Assembly: GCA_903878115.1 (NCBI GenBank)
Contig: CAIRGO010000151.1
Span: 1-47,214, forward strand
Direction of reading: 5' to 3'
From: Akkermansiaceae bacterium
GTDB lineage: Bacteria; Verrucomicrobiota; Verrucomicrobiia; Verrucomicrobiales; Akkermansiaceae
Length of the DNA: 47,214 nucleotides
Numbering within the stretch: the stretch's first letter is position 1; each line of letters opens with the position of its first letter. Positions 42,018-47,214 of the stretch are shown here, in pieces. The position numbers were made by a program, and so were the translations under genes. Below the pieces are notes generated by a model, which was not told the DNA's origin, searched no databases, and saw only the letters and a list, made by a program, of their open reading frames with translations.

Positions 42018-42830
42018 TTAGTCTTTGGGAATATTTTTGGCAATTTGCCATTCATTCTCCATTTGATCGAGGGTGGCGGCATTCAAGGACAATCCCTGGC
42101 GCTTGAGTAGAGCTTCCATGTGGGCGAAGCGCGTTTCAAATTTGTGATTGGCCGTGGCCATCAGTAGTTCTGGGTCAAGATTCCTAAACCGCATCAGATT
42201 GACCAAACTAAAAAGCACATCACCGAGTTCTTCATTGGCTTTTTCCTGATCACCCGCTTCGATTTCTACTTCTAGCTCAGAAATTTCCTCGCGAATTTTT
42301 GCCAACACACCAGCTTCATCAGGCCAATCGAAGCCAACTTTGGCGGCTTTCTTTTGCAATTTTGCCGATCTCAGTAACGCAGGCAAACCTTTCCCAACTC
42401 CATGCAAATAAGGTTTCTCTTCGTCGCCCTTTTCGGATCGCTTGATCGCATCCCATTGCGCTAAGACGGATTCTGTGTCATTGACTTTCGATTCCGCAAA
42501 AACATGGGGGTGACGTCGCACCAATTTCTCTGAGATTCCTCGCGCCACATCATCGAGCGAGAATTGCTGCGTTTCTTGTGCTAATTCCGAATGAAATACC
42601 ACTTGCAGCAGCAGATCCCCCAGTTCTTCTTGAAGATGGGTCATGTCATTTTCCTGAATGGCATCGACACATTCGTAGGCCTCTTCGATCAAATTACTAA
42701 TCAGTGAGACGTGCGTTTGCTCTGCATCCCAGGGACAACCGCCGGGGGCACGCAGTCGATGCATGATGGCGCGTAAGCGTTCAATTTGTCGCTCGGGAGC
42801 TACACAATTCATCATTTCATGATCATCCAT
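42018..42830 (-). CDS. mazG: Nucleoside triphosphate pyrophosphohydrolase MazG
   Basis: The 270-residue protein hydrolyses NTPs and dNTPs to monophosphates, cleaning the nucleotide pool. It has two MazG all-alpha domains, each with the metal motif EExxE...ExxD. The N-terminal one is APGGCPWDAEQTHVSLISNL followed by EEAYE and EELGD. The second has EISELEVEIEAGD and EELGDVLFSLVNLM, giving the second active set. Length matches the E. coli protein. It lies on the minus strand 39 bases downstream of the GH13 gene. The next gene downstream is the PEP-CTERM protein. Confidence 0.95.
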   Translation of the reverse strand: MDDHEMMNCVAPERQIERLRAIMHRLRAPGGCPWDAEQTHVSLISNLIEEAYECVDAIQENDMTHLQEELGDLLLQVVFHSELAQETQQFSLDDVARGISEKLVRRHPHVFAESKVNDTESVLAQWDAIKRSEKGDEEKPYLHGVGKGLPALLRSAKLQKKAAKVGFDWPDEAGVLAKIREEISELEVEIEAGDQEKANEELGDVLFSLVNLMRFRNLDPELLMATANHKFETRFAHMEALLKRQGLSLNAATLDQMENEWQIAKNIPKD

Positions 42831-42869
42831 GGCAAGATGATGGATGACGCTGCGAAATAATCAAGAAAA

Positions 42870-44720
42870 TCACTCACTAGAAATTTCTAACATCAATGAT
42901 GAGCAGGGCTCTAAACGCGAGATCAACAATCCCTTCTGCATCAATTCCGACTGCACGCTGCTGCCCGTCCAATTGCTATCGAGACGATCAGAAAAATGCA
43001 ATTGATCCTTTGCTTTTAACCAACCTAACGCGTCTTCAGGAATGACAATCCGTACATTTTCTAAAGCTTGTGTAGCGTTGAAATTGACCACAACCAGAAA
43101 TGATTGCCCGAGAGTAGGGTCAGATCGTAAAAAGGCATACAGCCAATGGCCACTTGCCGATTCCCCTTCCAGACGACCGTAATCAGAGTTATCTTTATTG
43201 GCGTGATTCAGCCCATAAAACTCCCCTTTTTCAAATGCGGGCTGCGCGATTACTTTTAACAATTTGCCATACCACGAGTACAGATTTTTTTGTGGTTCGG
43301 ATAATTTTCCGCCATCATATTTTCCGCCGTTTACCCATTTTGTGAACGCAGGCATCGACCAATAATCAAAGATCGTAGTGCGGCCATCATCGCCGCCAAA
43401 TCCTTCACTGCCCTCGGCAGGCTCTCCGACTTCTTGCCCGTTATAGACCATCACCGGTCCGCGCCCCATGGCAAAAAGTGTGGCGCAGACTGGTTTGCCC
43501 ACTTGCATGCCCACATTGCCCCATTCCTTGCTGGTGGCTAGGCGCACCTCGTCATGATTTTCGCCGTAGCGCAGTGATTGATGAAACCGCGCACCAGTAA
43601 AGGTCAATGGATCAAGGTCATTACTCCATTTCCCTTCATCATACAATCCCATCAAAACATCATAGGTAGGATCGTCATATACCGCATCAAAACCACGAGC
43701 TAACAACTCATCTAACACATGTGCCTCACATAACTTTGCGGGGTCGTTATCGTAGGCTTCCGCCATGAAAAACACGTCTTTGTTGCGAGCGCGAGCTTGC
43801 TTGATCGACCATGCCCAGAACTCCATCGGCACCATGTGCGCCATATCGACACGGAATCCACCCACTCCCATGCCTTGCCAATACTGCAAGATTGCATCCA
43901 TCATACGCCAGGTTTTTGGCACGTCGGTCAGAGCAGCATCCGCGGCAGGTAAGTGTGAAGTATCTCTGCCAGTTGTATAATCATGCCCATAATTGAGCTT
44001 CACTGTTTCATACCAATCATTGATCGATGGTGCCCATGAAATCACATTGTTGCCAGTCACGCGACCAAACGTTTCCTCACCAGAAAATCTCCCATTGCAT
44101 CCTTCCTTCCCTTCCGTAGGCAAACGCAACGGCGGCCCATTGCCTGCATCGGAAGTACGAAGATAGAAAAAATTATTTTCTCTCGCAAAAAAACTATGCT
44201 GATCGTCGCCCACCCCGAAGCTCAACTCAGGCTTCACATCAGATTGATAAGAGCGGGCCACATGATTCGGCACAAAGTCGATGATGGTCTTCAATCCAAA
44301 CGCCTGACAGCGTGCCAGCAATGCTTTGAATTCCTCCATGCGCTTTTCAGGCTTCGAAGCGTAGTCTGGGCACACATCGAAATAATCCTTGATCGCATAA
44401 GGGCTACCCGCGATGCCTTTTAAGATATCCGCATCATCCGCTGGGCGCGAATCATACGCCGTGCCCGATGCCTGCTCAAGCACTCCCGTCAGCCATACAT
44501 GAGTAAATCCCATCTCACACAGAGAAGTGAGTGCAGCATCGTTGATGTCGTTAAATTTCCCACAACCATTTTCCGCCAGAGTGCCATTGGGCTTTCTCGT
44601 TTCATTGGTATTCCCAAAGGTACGAACAAATAATTGATAGATTCGCGGACGCGATGATTCAACAGCATGCATAGTAGAGGAAAAGACAAGTGAGAGAATA
44701 AAAATGGGAAGAAATTTCAT
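42870..44720 (-). CDS. Secreted GH13 alpha-amylase family enzyme
   Basis: Starting at 44720 (MKFLPIFILSLVFSSTMHA) gives 616 residues with a signal peptide. The four GH13 regions are visible: DFVPNH (148-153), GFRVDMAHM with nucleophile D292, FFMAEAYDN with acid/base E321, and GENHDEVR with D390. A C-terminal beta domain follows. It should cleave alpha-1,4 glucans such as starch or glycogen in the periplasm or outside. Exact specificity cannot be read, and the insert with GCNGRFSGEETFGRVTGNN is unusual for classical amylases. RecQ is upstream on the same strand. Confidence 0.92.
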   Translation of the reverse strand: MKFLPIFILSLVFSSTMHAVESSRPRIYQLFVRTFGNTNETRKPNGTLAENGCGKFNDINDAALTSLCEMGFTHVWLTGVLEQASGTAYDSRPADDADILKGIAGSPYAIKDYFDVCPDYASKPEKRMEEFKALLARCQAFGLKTIIDFVPNHVARSYQSDVKPELSFGVGDDQHSFFARENNFFYLRTSDAGNGPPLRLPTEGKEGCNGRFSGEETFGRVTGNNVISWAPSINDWYETVKLNYGHDYTTGRDTSHLPAADAALTDVPKTWRMMDAILQYWQGMGVGGFRVDMAHMVPMEFWAWSIKQARARNKDVFFMAEAYDNDPAKLCEAHVLDELLARGFDAVYDDPTYDVLMGLYDEGKWSNDLDPLTFTGARFHQSLRYGENHDEVRLATSKEWGNVGMQVGKPVCATLFAMGRGPVMVYNGQEVGEPAEGSEGFGGDDGRTTIFDYWSMPAFTKWVNGGKYDGGKLSEPQKNLYSWYGKLLKVIAQPAFEKGEFYGLNHANKDNSDYGRLEGESASGHWLYAFLRSDPTLGQSFLVVVNFNATQALENVRIVIPEDALGWLKAKDQLHFSDRLDSNWTGSSVQSELMQKGLLISRLEPCSSLMLEISSE

Positions 44721-44848
44721 GGAATGAAACGATGGGATCTTCACGCGGGGGGCGTTGGCATAGAAACTATCAGTCCTTGACAGCATCACAAGGGGAAAAT
44801 GCGTGACTCCATGCGATCGAATCATCTTTGATCATCTACTCGCGGAGA

Positions 44849-46966
44849 TTACTTTTGCATCGCCGACCAGGTGCTGATGGCATCAAGAAATGGCCTTGCA
44901 TAGCGTTGTGCTTTGGCGGGACCAACGCCAGGCACATGCAAAATTTCATCGGTATTTTTCGGCCGATAGCGAGCCAGTGCTTCTAACGTTTTGTTGTTAA
45001 ATACGACATACCCAGGGACATTTTCTGCTTTGGCAATCTGCGTGCGTAAATCACGAAGCAAGGAATACAATTGCGTGTCGAAGCCAGCGTCGCTAAGCTC
45101 GCTGATGGCCACCGCGCTTTTTTCCTTTGGCCAGACAAGTCGCAACGGCACAGCATCACGCATCGCTTTGTCGCCCTTGGCAGTGAGTGAAATCACCGGA
45201 TAATCACCGACTTCTGTATGCAGCATTCCGGCATCGGACAGCGCTCGCATCATGCTATTTACATAACCAGTGCCTTTATCTTTGAGAATGCCGTAGGTGG
45301 TGAGCTTTTGCAGACCAGCACTGAGAATGTCTTGAGATTTGCTGCCCGTGAGCATTTGCACGATTTTTCCGCGACCATACTTGCCTTCCCAACCAGAAGG
45401 CGTTTTGCGCGACATCCGTGCCACACCACTGAGGATTTTTTTTACGATCATGCTTTCTTCCTCATTGGCCAATCGAGCTTCGCCACCTCCCGCATCGCGG
45501 CACACATCACAGTTTCCGCAGGTATCCGCATGTAGCTCGCCAAAGTATTCTAAAATCCATTGTTGTCGGCATGTGCGTGCATAACAAATCTCAATCATGC
45601 CACGAAGTTTTTCACGATCACGTCGATCTTTCTCCTCGATGGCTTTGACATCAAGTTCTAAGCCCCGCGCAAAAACATCTGGCTTAAGCAGACGAGTTCC
45701 GCGCATGCGTTTTCCAGGCAAATCAAATCGCTCAATGTAGCCCGCACGTCCTAATGCAGCGAGACCACTGCCAACTGCCATCGAGTTTTTTATATCAGCG
45801 CCCTCAGCGATATCATCAAGCGTCCGCTGTATTTCAAAATTTTGATCTGCCGAATTCAGAAGATATTGATAGATCTCACGAATTACCGTGACTGAGGGAT
45901 TGGCTCCATCGATGAAAAATTCCTGCGTTCTCGTATCTGCATAATTGAATAATAATTCGCAATAAGCACTCTCTCCATCGCGCCCTGCACGACCTGCTTC
46001 TTGGTAGTAGGCCTCGATGCTGCCGGGGATTTCATAATGAATCACAAAACGCACATCGGAGCGATCAATACCCATGCCAAAGGCATTCGTGGCCACCGCG
46101 ACATCGGCTTTTTTGCTAATAAAAACATTTTGCGCGCGTTCGCGATCCTCATCGCTCATGCCGCCATGATATGCCACACACTTCAAGCCCCAACTGGCAA
46201 GAGTCTCGGAAACCGCTTCCACCTTTTTGCGAGTTGCACAATAGACAATCCCAGTGCGATGCGTAGTGATCACAGCTTTCAGTCGCTCCTCCTTGGTCTG
46301 AGCGCTTTCCGCTGGAGTAATATTAAGAGAGAGATTCGGACGAGAAAATCCACTCACTTGCTCGAAAGGATCGCGCAATTGAAGCACCTTGATAATATCC
46401 TCCCGCACAATCGGCGTGGCGGTAGCAGTGAGTGCCACGCACTGCGGATGACCAATTTTTTCTAACGCTTTTCCAAGACGTAAGTAATCGGGTCGAAAAT
46501 CATGGCCCCATTGACTCAAGCAATGCGCCTCATCAACGGCGAATAAATCTATCGTAATTCCCTGTAAAGCATTGAGAAAACTTTCCGCACGAAAGCGCTC
46601 CGGAGCGACATAGACCAATTTCCAACGCCCCTCACGAATTCCTTGAAGGCGTTCTTTTTGTTCCTCCCAACTTTGGGTCGAATTGATCATCGTCGCCGCT
46701 ACTCCCTTGGCAACCAGAGCATCGACCTGATCTTTCATCAACGCGATCAACGGACTAACCACTAAGCTTACCCCGCCAAGACATAAAGCAGGGAGTTGAT
46801 AACAAAGCGACTTGCCGCCGCCAGTAGGCATTACAACCAAGCCATCGTGCCCAGAGACAATATGCTGGATCACTTCCTCTTGGCCTTCGAGAAACTCATC
46901 GAAGCCAAAGTATTTTTTCAACGCCTCATGCGGGGTATGGATAATTTGTCGAGATGCCGCACTCAT
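44849..46966 (-). CDS. recQ: RecQ family ATP-dependent DNA helicase
   Basis: The ATG at 46966 ([20 protein letters not shown]) gives 705 residues, slightly longer than E. coli RecQ. Helicase motifs are in order: Walker [13 protein letters not shown], motif [17 protein letters not shown] (DEAH type with the RecQ loop), motif III LTATATP, and motif [14 protein letters not shown]. The zinc-binding region CGNCDVC follows, then a winged-helix part and an HRDC domain at the end ([13 protein letters not shown] and [10 protein letters not shown]). It unwinds DNA in recombination and repair. It may start further upstream at 47008, but the shorter start is closer to the family. Confidence 0.93.
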   Translation of the reverse strand: MSAASRQIIHTPHEALKKYFGFDEFLEGQEEVIQHIVSGHDGLVVMPTGGGKSLCYQLPALCLGGVSLVVSPLIALMKDQVDALVAKGVAATMINSTQSWEEQKERLQGIREGRWKLVYVAPERFRAESFLNALQGITIDLFAVDEAHCLSQWGHDFRPDYLRLGKALEKIGHPQCVALTATATPIVREDIIKVLQLRDPFEQVSGFSRPNLSLNITPAESAQTKEERLKAVITTHRTGIVYCATRKKVEAVSETLASWGLKCVAYHGGMSDEDRERAQNVFISKKADVAVATNAFGMGIDRSDVRFVIHYEIPGSIEAYYQEAGRAGRDGESAYCELLFNYADTRTQEFFIDGANPSVTVIREIYQYLLNSADQNFEIQRTLDDIAEGADIKNSMAVGSGLAALGRAGYIERFDLPGKRMRGTRLLKPDVFARGLELDVKAIEEKDRRDREKLRGMIEICYARTCRQQWILEYFGELHADTCGNCDVCRDAGGGEARLANEEESMIVKKILSGVARMSRKTPSGWEGKYGRGKIVQMLTGSKSQDILSAGLQKLTTYGILKDKGTGYVNSMMRALSDAGMLHTEVGDYPVISLTAKGDKAMRDAVPLRLVWPKEKSAVAISELSDAGFDTQLYSLLRDLRTQIAKAENVPGYVVFNNKTLEALARYRPKNTDEILHVPGVGPAKAQRYARPFLDAISTWSAMQK

Positions 46967-47102
46967 AAACTGCTGCGCAAATGAACAACAAGTAGATTTT
47001 TTTGTCAATCATTTCGTAGGAAAAAAAATGCGTGATCTGTAAGCGTCCTATGAAGCACCTTTTGTCGTTAGTCTCGTAGGTGGTCACTTATGACGTTTAT
47101 GA

Positions 47103-47214
47103 CTACGCGATTTTTTTGTGGCCTTCTTTACGCATGCGCTCGGCGTAGGCTTTGGGCGTGTAGCTTGTGAAGGTCTGAGCTGTCACTTTCACACGGGGCA
47201 GCTCTTCGAAGATC
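47103..47214 (-). CDS. C-terminal part of an unrecognised protein (5' end outside window)
   Basis: On the minus strand a frame is open from the window end to a TAG at 47103-47105, giving 36 residues: it begins IFEELPRVKVTAQTF and ends RMRKEGHKKIA. The frame is rich in codons used elsewhere in this genome and the sequence looks coding, but the family is not recognised. It stops 94 bases before the longest recQ frame on the same strand. It is too short to be certain. Confidence 0.5.
   Translation of the reverse strand, partial: IFEELPRVKVTAQTFTSYTPKAYAERMRKEGHKKIA

Noticed and set aside
1526-46470. Frequent GTTAGA/TCTAAC words in many genes
   Set aside because: A by-eye count gives about 35 on both strands against about 23 expected at even base composition. 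This is a mild excess that codon usage (TTA Leu before G) can explain. A k-mer count over the whole genome would settle it.

Overview
The window looks like chromosomal DNA of a Gram-negative bacterium from the PVC group, most likely Verrucomicrobiota. This is an inference from gene content. The supporting signs are an LpxC-FabZ fusion, two DUF1080 (3-keto-disaccharide hydrolase family) secreted proteins, a large propeller/HEAT/cytochrome c protein of the PVC type, a PEP-CTERM-like exported protein, and an ExbB-ExbD-ExbD operon followed by long TPR proteins. GC content is moderate, near half by eye. Shine-Dalgarno sequences are almost absent in front of the genes. No rRNA, CRISPR array, prophage or insertion sequence was seen.

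Layout. 1-1144: the end of an unknown gene, a repeat-rich non-coding stretch, the initiator tRNA gene, and a decayed second copy of that tRNA with its upstream region. 1145-2963: a translationally coupled trio of xerC, a secreted PD-(D/E)xK-like protein and an IF-1-like protein. 2970-7870 (minus): a LolA-like protein, aspS, an Imm-5-like protein with a small membrane protein, and hisS. 8036-9657 (plus): a possible 35-residue membrane peptide, an SRPBCC protein and an M50-like membrane protease. 9666-11315 (minus): an AsmA-like envelope protein. 11699-16594 (plus): a GH36-like glycosidase of unusual composition, lpxC-fabZ and a drug/metabolite transporter.

16599-22365: DUF1080 protein, cimA, tRNA-Arg(CCT), hisF, a two-TM protein, a second DUF1080 protein, a Dabb-domain lipoprotein and rlpA. 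22609-25904: a K+ channel with an RCK domain, a CLC of the fluoride-exporter type, and kdsD. 25911-31941 (minus): the exbB-exbD-exbD-TPR-TPR operon, closed by a clear terminator. 32162-38069: uxaC, a CAP-domain protein, a P-loop kinase, a KhpA-like KH protein, tRNA-Leu(CAA), an outer-membrane efflux factor and an alpha/beta hydrolase lacking its nucleophile serine. 38081-47214 (minus): the PVC cytochrome protein, the PEP-CTERM protein, mazG, a secreted GH13 amylase, recQ and the end of one more gene.

How the genes work together. Much of the window serves the envelope: lipid A and KDO synthesis (lpxC-fabZ, kdsD), outer-membrane homeostasis (LolA-like, AsmA-like, RlpA), an energised Exb motor with periplasmic TPR partners, and secreted glycan degradation (GH36-like, GH13, DUF1080, uxaC, PVC cytochrome protein). 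The rest is housekeeping: two aminoacyl-tRNA synthetases, three tRNAs, hisF, cimA, mazG, recQ and xerC. The least expected items are the decayed initiator-tRNA copy with three copies of its acceptor-stem sequence, the xerC/nuclease-like/IF-1-like trio, and the TonB-less Exb-TPR operon with hairpins between its cistrons.
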